64,000 nt of DNA. Origin: Melitaea cinxia. Its lineage: Eukaryota > Arthropoda > Insecta > Lepidoptera > Nymphalidae. Positions 12,301-22,137 of the stretch are shown here, piece after piece. The notes under the pieces were generated by a model that was not told where the DNA came from, did no database searches, and worked only from the letters and a program-made list of their open reading frames with translations. How positions within the stretch are numbered: position 1 is the stretch's first letter; every line of letters begins with the position of its first letter. Made by a program: the position numbers and the translations under genes. The DNA lies in the NCBI RefSeq assembly GCF_905220565.1, contig NC_059399.1, forward strand, positions 4,123,501-4,187,500, given 5' to 3'.

Positions 12301-15300
12301 TAATATAATGTTTATCTAGTGACTGCTCAGGTAATAAATAATCAGCTGATATGCTATGTATTTATTGTTCCGCCCACACTCGTATTGGGAATTAAATCCC
12401 CAATTTTGCAGCATAAAACAACCATGGCAGCAGTAACATTTTTAGATATAAACGTCATAACCCTTAGATTAAAAGGTACATTAAAAAAACTAACTCAAGT
12501 TCATGATCAAAATCTGGAGCATCTCGTCTGGAGTAGTACCATACAGAAGATTACAGTCAAATAATACTACTCCTAAATCTACTTATGGTTTAGCGGGCGT
12601 CTATTAGCCACGCTAACCGCTTGCCATGAGGTGGGCCGTATGTTTGTTTGCCGACCTATTTGTATGAAAAATAATATATTTTAATGTATTGTTTTCAGGA
12701 CGAATACTTTAGTCGCCACCCTCGTAGTTTGAACCCGGTACAGTTAAACGATGTCTTCTTCTCCTTGCACGCTGCATTCGCGACCCTTATTACCATAGCT
12801 CAGTGCTTTTTGTATGAGGTAAGATTGTGTTTATCTACATACTAAGTAAACTAATTACTAAATCTACCACTTACTCACTGCAGCCTATTGCAGTCCACTG
12901 CTGGACATAGGCCTCCCCAAGTTCGCACCAGATATCCCGGTTTTCTGAAATCCTCATCCTACACAATCAATATTGTGCAAAACATCATAACTAAAAACTT
13001 GAAGTTTAGATTAAGAACTACAAACTGGCCACTCTGCACGTCAAGCTTGGTTGGAGCTAGTTTTTATTTTTCGACTTTTGAAATCTTATTAAAAAGTACC
13101 GTACAGGAAAAATCCACTCAATTGTAATTCCAATAATTACATTTTTATTAATTCTCTTCCAGTGTGACCAAAAATCTTTCAATTGTAATTGATCTTTATA
13201 CATGATCGTAATAAAAAGTTTTTTTTAATATCTTCCAGCGTGAAGACCAACGTGTATCGATGACTGGTCGCGGTATCTTGAGTGTCTTCGTGGGTATCGT
13301 GATAATCACCGCCAGTCTGGGCGCCGCAGATAAGATCGCATGGCTCGACTTCCTCTACTACTGCAGCTACATAAAACTCTGCATCACACTTATCAAATAT
13401 GTTCCTCAGGTAAATTATAAATAAACGTCTCACACTCAACGGCCCCAGTAGGGTTGACTGTCGGGGGTCCAGAAACACAATACAACAAGCAAAAACACCT
13501 AGACCACGGCAAAAATCTCTATGATCAATAGAAATCTATGCCATGTGCGGGGATCGAACCCGCAACCGCCAGCACGACAGCTAGTGGTGTGATCATACAA
13601 AAATATCTTCTGAGGAGAGTCTGTCGTAGGGTCCGGTGGTTTAAAACACCACGGTTGGTCACTGATTTCAGGTGATTCAGCCTCTAAATGTCTTACTGCT
13701 AAGCAAATTTGCACCATTACACCAGAGCTGAAATATTTTCTGTTAAATAATTTTCAAATCAACTATGCATCTAAAGAACCAAAGTAAGTTTTTATTTAAA
13801 AAATTCCAGGCGTACATGAACTACAAGCGCAAATCGACTGTGGGATGGAGTATCGGCAACATTTTCTTAGATTTCGTGGGCGGTTTCCTCTCTGTCTTAC
13901 AAATGACCCTCAACGCCTACAACTATAATGACTGGATATCTTTCTTCGGAGACGCGACGAAATTCGGCCTAGGATTGTTCAGCCTTATCTTTGACATATT
14001 CTTCATGTTGCAACACTATGTCTTCTACAGGTACGTTCTTTAATATTTCCTATCATTTTCGTATAGTTCGTTAGTGTTGCTAAATCAAAAAATTTAAAAA
14101 AAGTAAATTTAAATAATCGAGTATAATTTACGTATCCTAGCAACACCGACGATCTATATACGCTTTAATTGGGACGCTTCTAATTGAATATTGAACTAAT
14201 AATTTGTATAGTATATGTTAGTTCAATATTCTCGCTGGCTTTGGGTTTCATTAACATAATATAAGGTCCTTATTAACCATTCGAGCAACCATTGTTTTAA
14301 CTATTACTGCAACGCTACATCATGCGAGTGACAATAAATTATACCTGAAAATAGATATATCCAGTGGATAAAAAGGAAAAAATATCCTTAGCATTATGGA
14401 AGACATTTTACTTAAATATAATGCACAATGCTGACTTAAAAACTTGTACTTCGAACAGTAACTGTTTGTATTACCATATGGCGGAAAAAACTCGATATGT
14501 TTTTACTGAATAAAAGAATTAAGAGGCCTTTGCATAGCAGAAGACATCTGCAGGTATAATTATCGATTGAAATGAATAATCAATAAACTAAGAAAGTTGA
14601 ACGTCAGGAGATCCTGAAAAATGCAACAGACAAAAATGAACACACAAGTAAAACAGATTTTAAAGTAAGTTCTTTCTTACTATAAATGCATAATGAAATG
14701 AAATAGATATAAAGAATTTACATTGAATATTAGAAATACCATACGTATTAAATGTTGAAATAATTATGTACCAGAATGCTTTATGGTGTACACCATGAAA
14801 AAATCATTACTACAAGATGACAAACAAAAAGTGTGTTGGAAAAATTATAATTATATATGTAAAAACATCATCGCTATAATGTATTGTTTGCTATATAATA
14901 AATGTTGTGATTTTCTATATAATATACTTAGATATTGCAAATAATGCTGCAGCAATGGGACATCGCTTTATATGGACACATCATTTCATCACGGGACGCT
15001 ATTGCACGCATGCATCGAACACGGAAGTGTTCGATATTCGAAATGGTAAAACAAAATGGCGGATTTTTTTTCGAGATGATAAGAACACGTTTTTGTGGTT
15101 AATATTTTCAGAGAGACCAGGAAATTAATGATTAATGACTCTAGCGAAGAGGGTACCAGTATGATGAGTTCGAGAGCTGGCAGTGATTACTTTTTGGTTC
15201 GGACTTGGTATGTATACGGGTAAATTAACTTCAGACACCGTAATGGACAATCACTAACGTTTAAATGGCGTTTAAGGATTGTTTTTTTTTTTCTTTTTTT

Positions 15301-18300
15301 TTTTTTATTATCTGTGATTTTGAGTTTTTAATTTAGTATTACAAGTTGTGAAAATTGTGGCTACTTTTTCCTATTTATTTATATATTTTATAGGGATGCC
15401 GACGAGAAGAAATATGATCTCGAAGCGAAGGCATGACGGGGTTTATGCTGCTGCTAATGCTGCCATTTTTAATTTTATTTGTTTCGTTTAGTTATTAATA
15501 ATTTCTTTATTTATATTCAGCATTTACTAGGCTGAAGAAATGTAGTAAAATATTTAAGTTCAATGCAAGTTAATAAGCTTAGACTAATATGTGATTTTAA
15601 AGCATACTATTTTTTGTTACTTTAATCATTTCCTACTTGATGATCATTTTGGTTTTTATTTTCTGTCGAATTTGTTTTGACTACCAAAATTTGTTTCGAC
15701 TAGGCGCATTTGTTAATGATACTTTGAGAAGCGTGGTGTGTCCAAGTCAAATTGGCTTATTCTGAGCCACAGATTAATTCTAGATTTCCGAAAATTAATT
15801 TGCAAAGATTTGGACGTTTGCATTAATGTCCAATCTGATTCTTACTTCTACTTCTGTTATTATACTTTATCTTACAAAAAGTTCAAATCTACCCGGTTCT
15901 TATCTATTATACGACCAATGTGTTTTTAAATAAGTTTGGAGAAATGTATAAAGGTTAATCTTATAACCCACCTAAACAAATTAGGTATTTCATTAATTCC
16001 TTCAATGAATAGTTGAGATATTAGACCACCTTAGATACACCACGCTTATGACGGTCACAAAAACGTATGCATGCTAAAGACCAATTTACGATATTATTCC
16101 AACATTCGAACCATCATAGCAATAAATTGATAGACTGATCTGCATCCGTATATTTCGCTGTTGTATTTATTATTAATTTAAAGTGATTGTTATTTGTTGG
16201 GAATATGATAAAATGAATTTATTATTGTTATGAAATTGTCAACTACTAAAGGATCTGTGATGAAATAACACATTTTATATTAAAATGTGTAAATATATCA
16301 ATGCATTTTAATTTCATCCTCCATCGATTATGCATTTAGGACATGTCCCATTCAAAGGAACATACCTTCGCCATCCTTTTATCCCAAATTCTAAAACGTA
16401 TTTTTATGACTGCTTTAGTTTCACTCGAAAATAACTCGTATTTTAAGTTAGTTGTGTAATTTAATATGTAATTATATGTTTGATTAATAAATAAGTCTTG
16501 ATTTTGCTGTGTTTCTATTTTAATCCTTTAATCTTTAAGTTATAAATTTAAGAATTTAAAACTAGTTTCAATTTAATTTGTTTTAAAGTTTAATAACTAA
16601 GAAAAAGTAAAATAATTATTAGAAAGTTAAAATAATACAGTAATTGCTTTTTGACATAACATCTGAATGAAAATATGTTATCTACATTAGTTAGAAGTCA
16701 TGTGAATAAGAATTTATTCTGAGTTGTATTTACATATCAGCAACTACCTCAAATTCTCGTCTATAGACTATTATTAAATTGATTTTCTTGTTCAAAAAAT
16801 GAAATGAAATAATTTGTTGACATTATAAAAAAAAAAATACCTAAAATTCTGCGAGTCATCCCAAAAAGCTAGATATTAATATTAATAGTATATAAGTGTA
16901 GAAAATGTATTGCATAAAATTACATTTTTTCTTTAATTTTTATTTATCAACTTTTTACATAATTATGTAGCATAAGAAGCATCGCTTAAGCTTGAGCCGC
17001 TAGGTGTTCACATTGCATGCACAAATGTTGTTATTTTATAAGTCACGAAAATATAAATTGATCTTGCTCATACACCACAATTATACTATTTTGATAATTA
17101 TATGATTCTTATGATAGAATCATCAAAAAAGAAAAATCTTATGAATTTTGCTATCTTACACTAAAGCTTTGAGAATTATATCTTTAATCGCCCGAAACAT
17201 TGACTGTTGCGGGTTCGATTCCCGCTTGGAGCAGATATTTGTATTTGTAGTTTGTGTGTTACCCACTTTACCTCGGAGAGGACGTTAATTTATCGGTCCC
17301 AGTTATCATGAGGCCTGATGGCAACTTGTGCTTAGCGTTACTTCTGTTGGGGAAATTATCCTCCAAGCCGCAGTGGCGAAGCGTGGTAGATTAAGTTCTA
17401 GGGTGAATCATCGTCTGTTAGATGGCTGTTAATAATTATATTCATTGCTGTTTGATTTAATTGTGCCATTTTAAAATAATTTATTTCGCCAATGTCATGT
17501 GGGACAGAAAAGACAATGGAGCTTGTTCGGTGCAGTCGAGTCTTGATAACTCTAGGTAACCAGCATCCTATTTGTATGGACTTATAACACGTTTTTATTA
17601 CAAATCAGCATCTACATGATCAAATCTTTTGTTTGTTTTTTTTTTTTTTTATAACTAGTAAAAACAACGACTTAGCACAATATTTTGTGATGATCGCCAA
17701 ATTAGATTGGGTAAGGTTACATTCTTGAAGTTACTTATAATATCTAAGGCAGATAATCGTTGATTAAAATGCTTGTCGGCAAACTTACAATTAGGACTCC
17801 GATTAGGTAGAACTGGTTAGTCAAATTAAAACATACTGATTTGTTATCATACTTTTTTGAGAAGTAAGCGAATGTGTTGAGGTAATATAACTAAATAATA
17901 TTACGCCTGTTACTCTGATAAAAAAAAAACAAATTTGTGAGGTTTATACTTTAGTAACATGAAATAAAATCAACCATCGTATATTTGGTATATATATTAA
18001 GGATCTATTTTATAAATTTAGTTCATCAAAGTAAAAGTCAAAATACTCAAGCGCAGCAACGCTTCATACGACAAAAGTAAGTCAAGCAATCAAGAAGTAT
18101 GGATACTTCTACATGGCGAGATAAAAATGTTTACTCTATTTATGGAGGAAGATGAAAGAACTTTTTATACCATAAGGCTTTCTCACTGGATTCAGTTCAA
18201 ATTCCAGTCAAAATACAAAAGAAGATATGACATGACACGCTTAGTAGATACTAAAAGTCTATGTAAATATTACGCACAAACCATTCAATTTTATATAACT

Positions 18301-20050
18301 ATTAACTGACCTGGCGAACTTCGTACCGCCATATCTTTTATTTTGTAATTTTGTAATACAAATATCGCAGTCATTAAATGAAATTAAATATAGCCTATTT
18401 TTAAGTTGCTTTCGGAGATAAGCCCGGACAATATATCGGGTGTACTTATATGATAGCAACCGGGACCGACATCTTAACGTGTTTTCCGAGGAGCGGTATA
18501 GACCCACAAGGACATACATCCAAATCGGTAAAAAAAAATTGTATTATATAAATACAAATATGGATATTAAGTGTGGATATTTGTATTTATACAAATATTT
18601 TTTCCCGAGTGGGCATCGAACCTGCAACCGCCAATGTTCAGGCGCCTACACGGCACACGCACCACTACACCAGAAAGGTTGAAGATTGTTGCTTGAATCC
18701 CCTAAATATAATAAAAAATTCATAAAGAAATATAATCAAACTACTCTGTAGATATATTAGAAAAAACGAAGCAGGAACGCGCCGAGGACTGAGTATCAGG
18801 ATAGCTAACCACGTGACGGAAGTGACGACGAGTTCGTCCGAATTGTGTAACATATTATTGAACTTATCAATAATTAGTTTTCGAGTAATATATTTTTTAC
18901 TACATACAAACCATTCAACTTTATATAACTAGTGTGTTAAAGATACTAATGATGAACTTATACAGCTCTTTTAGTATTGTTAAATAACAAATGCTTCTAT
19001 TTAGCAACTGCACACTCAAATATTATTTAATATATTATACTCAGTAAATCACAGAGTATTAATATTTAGTACTAAATAATTTATTTTAATTCTATCTATG
19101 AAAATATTTGGAAGAAAACTGATAAGCTGCTATATATACCTAGTACGACTCAACAATAGCTATCGCTGCATTAGGCGTACATATGTATGTACTTACCTAT
19201 TGACGTGTTGGCGCAATGGTCATAGCAGTGGTTTGTGGTTGTTGCGCTAGCGGATGCGGGTTCGATCTCAGCACATGACAAACATTTGTATTGGTCATAC
19301 AGATGTTTGCCGTGGTCTGGGTGTTTGTGCCGTCCTTGTGGGTCTCCCCACTGTGCTTCGGAGCAACACGTTAAGCCGTCGGTCCCGGTTGTTATCATGT
19401 ACACCGGATAGAGATTGTTACTCCATAGTAGGAAACATATCTGCCAACCTGCATTGGAGCAGAGTGGTCGATTAAGCTCTGGTTCTTCTCCTACATGGGG
19501 AAAGAGGCCTATGCCCAGCAGTGAGATATTACAGGCTGAAGCGTATACTTACCTATTTGTCTTATGTTTATTTCTGTGCCTGGAGGCTGGAAGTTTTTTT
19601 GGTGTGGGTTCAAACTCTTAATCACTCTTTTCATTATAATGGCGGCCTTTGTGCGTGAGTTATATATCGTATCTTTTTATTTTTTCCAGAGAGGCGCGAT
19701 ACATCCTCTTACCAGGCACTATGTACAATTCGGACGAACTCGATGAGGACAACGCGTGTCTTCATCAAGACGCCACGTCAGAGTCTTACCAGGGGTCACC
19801 GACCTAGAATTTAAAGTTAAGGAAGAGACAAAAAATGCAAAAATATCGCACAGATGTGTATAAGAACTAATTGTTATATGAAGATTTGTTTCATGGTTGA
19901 TGAGGCATGAATCAAAATGAGAAGGCAAAAAATCAGAATGGAGGACGTTGAAAAGCCAGATTTCCGTACCTATCAGTGAAAAGGTGATTGTTTGAGTGTA
20001 AAAAAACTGGTTATCAATTATAATATGCCAATAAAAGTTATTTTAAGCGT
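9283..20050 (+). CDS. ctns: Cystinosin gene (lysosomal cystine/proton symporter), whole locus with alternative 3' ends
   Basis: Cystinosin exports cystine with a proton from the lysosome lumen to the cytosol and is a seven-helix PQ-loop protein. Shared coding exons are 9302-9389, 10359-10458, 11284-11484, 11739-11979, 12699-12818, 13239-13409 and 13810-14030. All have GT-AG borders and agree in phase (1142 nt, 380 codons plus 2 nt). The predicted protein has an N-terminal hydrophobic signal sequence, a lumenal domain with three N-glycosylation sequons (NTS, NAT, NVT), a first PQ loop (SFYPQ, P167-Q168) and a second (KYVPQ, P306-Q307). The second runs into YMNYKRKST and GWSIGN...LDF, whose Asp (D328) aligns with the conserved Asp of the second PQ loop in vertebrate cystinosin. 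The tail comes from 15112-15207 plus 15394-15436 (426 aa) or from 19690-19807 (419 aa). A 5' UTR intron acceptor sits at 9281-9282, so a non-coding first exon lies further upstream and was not located. Introns carry SINEs. Confidence 0.95.
9672..10235 (+). repeat. Family-B SINE split by a retroposon (9693-9961)
   Basis: The head ggtagggctcagcaggaa and body (acttcttgttcaaaattt... cagctaaataacactgct... ggtgagccgtatccttgttt) align with the uninterrupted copy at 55030-55310. It lies in intron 1 of cystinosin just before exon 2. Confidence 0.75.
9693..9961 (+). mobile_element. 5'-truncated retroposon with A-tail and 15-bp target duplication
   Basis: 269 bp of GC-rich sequence ending in an A-tail (cacgtaaaaaa) lie between perfect copies of AGGGCTCAGCAGGAA (9678-9692 and 9962-9976). 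It split a family-B SINE, whose two parts match the intact copy at 55030. A short insert with A-tail and 15-bp duplication is the mark of target-primed reverse transcription. The parent LINE was not identified. It lies in intron 1 of cystinosin. Confidence 0.75.
10359..10458 (+). CDS. ctns: Cystinosin coding exon 2 (lumenal N-terminal domain)
   Basis: Acceptor tttttcag, donor gtaagt. The 100 nt enter with one base carried in and leave with two carried out. The exon finishes the signal peptide (LPLAQC) and begins the lumenal domain (YVDLTDIHLLVDETRLLKL). Confidence 0.9.
10888..11225 (+). repeat. Family-A SINE (RTE-tailed), near full length
   Basis: Starts cgctgtgtggttacggcggt, passes gggataacacagtttcacta, ccgaccgatggcgggataac, tcttcggtgcgacaaagcca and ggtcaccaacccgcctgccc, and ends tggaggcctatgtccagcag tggactgtattaggctgaa. 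The final ~60 bp equal the 3' end of the RTE LINE at 28690-28740. It lies in cystinosin intron 2. Confidence 0.8.
11284..11484 (+). CDS. ctns: Cystinosin coding exon 3 (glycosylated lumenal domain)
   Basis: Acceptor cataacag, donor gtaagt, 201 nt. It codes for the beta-rich lumenal domain typical of cystinosins and carries all three N-X-S/T sequons of the predicted protein (YNTS, PNAT, FNVT). A family-A SINE ends only about 60 bp upstream of the acceptor. Confidence 0.92.
11739..11979 (+). CDS. ctns: Cystinosin coding exon 4 (first PQ loop)
   Basis: Acceptor catttcag, donor gttagt, 241 nt. It codes for LDSVFLRVTV, then the first transmembrane helix and first PQ-loop motif (SFYPQIYINFKRKSVVGLNF), with the usual basic stretch after PQ, and a second hydrophobic segment to KAIQ. 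It ends exactly on a codon boundary. Confidence 0.95.
12035..12160 (-). repeat. Family-C SINE fragment, diverged
   Basis: cccactgctggacaaaggac, ggagcttaattcgccacgct, gcattggcagataacttccc follow the family-C tail order. In cystinosin intron 4. Confidence 0.5.
12591..12665 (+). repeat. Family-B SINE 3' fragment in cystinosin intron 4
   Basis: cgggcgtctattagccacgc... gtgggccgtatgtttgtttg ccgacct is a diverged copy of the family-B end. It finishes about 30 bp before the exon 5 acceptor. Confidence 0.55.
12699..12818 (+). CDS. ctns: Cystinosin coding exon 5
   Basis: Acceptor gttttcag, donor gtaaga, 120 nt in phase 0/0. It codes for DEYFSRHPRSLNPVQLNDVF followed by a hydrophobic helix ending CFLYE, the linker between the two PQ-loop repeats in this family. 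A degenerate family-B SINE end lies within about 35 bp of the acceptor. Confidence 0.93.
12880..12930 (-). repeat. Family-A SINE / RTE tail fragment
   Basis: Only the tail is left: gcagcctattgcagtccact gctggacataggcctcccca agttcgc, in reverse orientation, in cystinosin intron 5. Confidence 0.7.
13239..13409 (+). CDS. ctns: Cystinosin coding exon 6 (entry to second PQ loop)
   Basis: Acceptor tcttccag, donor gtaaat, 171 nt in phase 0/0. It codes for one helix (ILSVFVGIVIITASLG), then LDFLYYCSYIKLCITLIKYV and the PQ of the second motif as the last two residues. Human cystinosin has YFPQA here, a lysosomal targeting motif. This protein reads YVPQ plus the Ala that opens the next exon. Confidence 0.95.
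13430..13740 (-). repeat. tRNA-headed SINE pair in cystinosin intron 6
   Basis: Two reverse-oriented tRNA-derived segments abut. The first (13430-13595) has ccagtagggttgactgtcgg gggtccagaaacac, cctagaccacggcaaaaat and the B box in reverse (ggggatcgaacccgc). The second (13600-13730) is diverged and ends ttgcaccattacaccagagc tg. Confidence 0.6.
13810..14030 (+). CDS. ctns: Cystinosin coding exon 7 (last helices)
   Basis: Acceptor aaattccag, donor gtacgt, 221 nt leaving two bases (AG). This is the most family-like exon: AYMNYKRKSTVGWSIGN, then IFLDFVGGFLSVLQM, TKFGLGLFSLIFDI and QHYVFYR. The Asp in LDF (D328) corresponds to the proton-coupling Asp of cystinosin. It is the last shared exon and can join either 15112 or 19690 in the same frame. 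Confidence 0.95.
14186..14231. repeat. 14-bp hairpin in cystinosin intron 7
   Basis: GAATATTGAACTAA (14186-14199) and its exact reverse complement (14218-14231) are separated by 18 nt, about 155 bp downstream of exon 7 and upstream of both alternative 3' ends. Confidence 0.6.
15112..15207 (+). CDS. ctns: Cystinosin alternative tail A, first exon
   Basis: Acceptor atattttcag (ending 15111), donor gtatgt at 15208. Joined to exon 7 it reads R-ETRKLMIND, SSEEGTSMMSSRAG and SDYFLVRTW. YFLV (residues 407-410) fits the YXXphi lysosomal or endocytic sorting signal, and the Ser/Glu stretch before it suits a cytosolic tail. If the donor is not used, the frame ends at 15223 after four more residues (417 aa). 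There is no transcript evidence. Support is the open frame, matching phase, consensus splice sites and the partner exon at 15394. Confidence 0.72.
15394..15436 (+). CDS. ctns: Cystinosin alternative tail A, terminal exon
   Basis: Acceptor ttttatag, 43 nt to TGA (15434-15436). It completes the codon left by 15207 and adds DADEKKYDLEAKA. The tail is acidic/basic with a Tyr (Y420) but no hydrophobic residue at +3, so it is not a YXXphi match. A 3' UTR of about 1.05 kb follows, with a poly(A) signal at 16486. Isoform A is 426 aa. Confidence 0.7.
15437..16511 (+). other. Presumed 3' UTR of cystinosin isoform A
   Basis: AT-rich non-coding sequence follows the TGA at 15434, ending shortly after AATAAA at 16486-16491 and a T-rich stretch. 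No long open frame or repeat was recognised in it. The end point is inferred from the signal. Confidence 0.45.
16486..16491 (+). promoter_or_regulatory. Poly(A) signal AATAAA, proximal cystinosin end
   Basis: Canonical AATAAA about 1.05 kb past the isoform A stop, followed within 20-30 bp by a GT/T-rich stretch (tgctgtgtttctatttt). Other AATAAA hexamers occur in AT-rich DNA, so its use is inferred. Confidence 0.45.
17190..17420 (+). repeat. Family-C SINE, plus, head truncated
   Basis: gttgcgggttcgattcccgc (B box) then cctcggagaggacgttaatt, tcggtcccagttatcatgag and gaagcgtggtagattaagtt follow family-C order. It lies in the interval between the two cystinosin 3' ends. Confidence 0.65.
18425..18680 (-). 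repeat. Family-C SINE, minus, with internal insertion
   Basis: gatagcaaccgggaccgaca, tccgaggagcggtatagacc, then cgagtgggcatcgaacctgc aaccgcc and a tRNA-like end cgcaccactacaccagaaag. Confidence 0.6.
19195..19545 (+). repeat. Family-C SINE, full length, tRNA-derived head
   Basis: The head cgtgttggcgcaatggtcat (A box) and gcgggttcgatctcagc (B box), then acagatgtttgccgtggtct, aacacgttaagccgtcggtc, ctgccaacctgcattggagc and the tail ggcctatgcccagcagtgag atattacaggctgaagcg. It ends 145 bp before the distal cystinosin terminal exon. Confidence 0.8.
19690..19807 (+). CDS. ctns: Cystinosin alternative tail B, distal terminal exon
   Basis: Acceptor tttttccag ending 19689, open to TAG at 19805-19807. 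Joined to exon 7 with the two carried bases it reads R-EARYILLPGTMYNSDELDED, then NACLHQDATSESYQGSPT. YILL (residues 385-388) fits YXXphi. The tail is acidic and different from tail A. A canonical AATAAA lies 223 bp downstream at 20030. Isoform B is 419 aa. A tRNA-headed SINE ends 145 bp upstream in the intron. Confidence 0.8.
20030..20035 (+). promoter_or_regulatory. Poly(A) signal AATAAA, distal cystinosin end
   Basis: AATAAA 223 bp after the isoform B stop, followed by a T-rich stretch. This is the expected distance for a compact 3' UTR. Confidence 0.55.
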
Positions 20051-20239
20051 TTAGGCGTAGCGTGGTTTTATACCGCCCGGGTCACACCGAAAATTTGCCG
20101 CCCCCACCAATTTACTTAATTTTTTTGAAGTAAAACTTCTTTATGCACACTTGACTTGGGGAATAAGCTGTTGAATTCGTGACGAGTGCGTTATGAAAAG
20201 TGTGATCGGGCGAGGCGAACGGAAGTTGAGAGGGAGATA

Positions 20240-20312
20240 TTAGTTACTGAAGATAGAAAGAGAGAGATATATTAGTTAGTGAAGATAGAAAGAGAGAGAG
20301 AGAGAAAGAGTT
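20240..20312 (+). repeat. Short tandem duplication and (GA)n microsatellite
   Basis: atattagttactgaagatag (20239) is repeated as atattagttagtgaagatag (20269), and each copy leads into a GA-rich tract. Confidence 0.7.
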
Positions 20313-20417
20313 ACGTTTCGTATTAATATTACCGTAGGGTACCACTAAGGAAGTTTGACTTCAGTCGTGTGAACTAAAGCACACTCGTTTTTTTACCAAA
20401 TTAATTTATTCAGTTTT

Positions 20418-20462
20418 CATAACCGACTTTTACAAAGAAGGAGGTTCTCAATCCTACTGTAT
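20418..20462 (-). repeat. Family-E end fragment
   Basis: cataaccgacttttacaaag aaggaggttctcaatcct is the reverse complement of the family-E 3' end (gagaacctcctccttttttg gaagtcggtta). Confidence 0.5.
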
Positions 20463-21649
20463 TTTTATGTCTGTTACATTGCGGACACGATTTGGATTTT
20501 TTTTTCAATTGAATAAAGTCGTGGTAATTTTGTCGCTGTCCTTTTGTGTGACGCCTTGGCCTTGGCACTCCGGTACCCCTTGCTACGCCAATGATTTTAA
20601 ATATATTTGTGTAACTTAAAAACTATTAATTATTAAAAAGACTGAAAGAGTAATCTGCAATAAAAGTAACTGCGCAATGATATTACAGTGTCAGTGTAGT
20701 GAACAATAATTTGAATTTTGTATATAATTTAAATAGTTTATTTAAGTTACTACTCAATACTACAGTAAGCTATTTTGTAATCTGTGGATCGATGTTGTTA
20801 ACGGCAACAAAACTACATACGCGATAATAATCTCTCCTATTAGTGTTGCCATCGTAAATTGTTTAAAGGCTAATTATTTTTGATTCCTTTTTAATTATTA
20901 TCTTAATATAATAAGAATAATATGTAAAAAATATACTATAAAATAGGTAGTGTAGTGTCTTTTTTAATTTTAAAGTTAATAAACGTTTAATTTTCAACGT
21001 TATAACTTTCTGATAAGTGTTTAAACAATCTACCCCTACTCTTAAATTTATAATAATATTGTTGCTATTATTGTTAGAGTATGTTTCATCGGTTACTGAT
21101 AAAGCTACCTGACGTATAAGTGTATCTAACAGATAATAGTTTTTAATATACGTTTTTCACTATCAAGCTCTTCATTTATCTGTTAGATGTTTCAACTAGT
21201 AAATTGTAAATTCAGAACTTGTAGTTTAATAGTTAAGATTAAACAAATTCAAAGGACCTGTATTACTGCTTTCTATGATACTGTACTTAGTAGTAACTTT
21301 GTGCCAGATAAAATTTATCAGCAAATGTTAAATCAGGCTCTTCAAAAAATAATTATAATTTAATCAAGCAACATATTAATTCAAAATTGAATTGACATAC
21401 ACTATACACATTTAAAATACTTGTATCTATAAATTATTTTTAAGTCTAAAATGTTAATAATGAAATAAAAAAATTCTGATATTTTTCATTGTTTTACTTA
21501 CACATCCTATTATCTATAGCGAGTTAGTAATGATATTAAAGTTGCTTCGAGGTGCAACGCGTTGGAGTTAAGGGACATTAGTTGGCATGAAAAACTTATT
21601 TAGTTTTTTTTAAATCTCTGGAATTATTATAAAACCGTATTGACATTTT

Positions 21650-21845
21650 ATTGAGGTAGGTCACAGCACAATCTTGTTCATAAGTTGAAGTTGAAGTACC
21701 TCAACTTTACAGAATATCATAGTTAAATAACACTGTTCTTAAGCAGCGTTGTGTTCTTGTGGTGGGTGAGGTAGCCAGAACTTCTGGGGAGGCGGTAGGG
21801 TAGCCTGCAAAGGAGACATGGCCCCAGGCGGCGCATGAAAGCGGG
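21650..21845 (+). repeat. Family-B SINE, 5' part
   Basis: ttgaggtaggtcacagcac... agttaaataacactgttctt... gttgtgttcttgtggtggg matches the 5' two-thirds of the copy at 55030. Confidence 0.6.
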
Positions 21846-22137
21846 CGGCAAAATCACCACTATTTTTTCAATTAATAAAAAATTTATATCCTACTTATTG
21901 ACAGCGTAAAGCTACGAAAGAGAGGAAGCTAGATGAAGTCGAGTGCCATCAAAGTACAGTAGCAATTCTATGTTCTCACTAGTAATTATTAAAAAAAAAA
22001 AAAATACAATCCTTACCAGAATTTTGGTATAAACGGTTTGGTATAAATCTTCATATTATGAGTTATGCAGTTATTAAATTGTTTGAAAAATCTTAGTAAA
22101 CTGGTAACAGTCAAGTTGATTAATAAATAATATTACT

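Noticed and set aside
15112..15140. In-frame early stop reading of the 15112 exon (GAC CAG GAA ... TAA)
   Set aside because: This is the wrong phase. With the two bases carried from exon 7 the frame is shifted and stays open to the donor at 15208.
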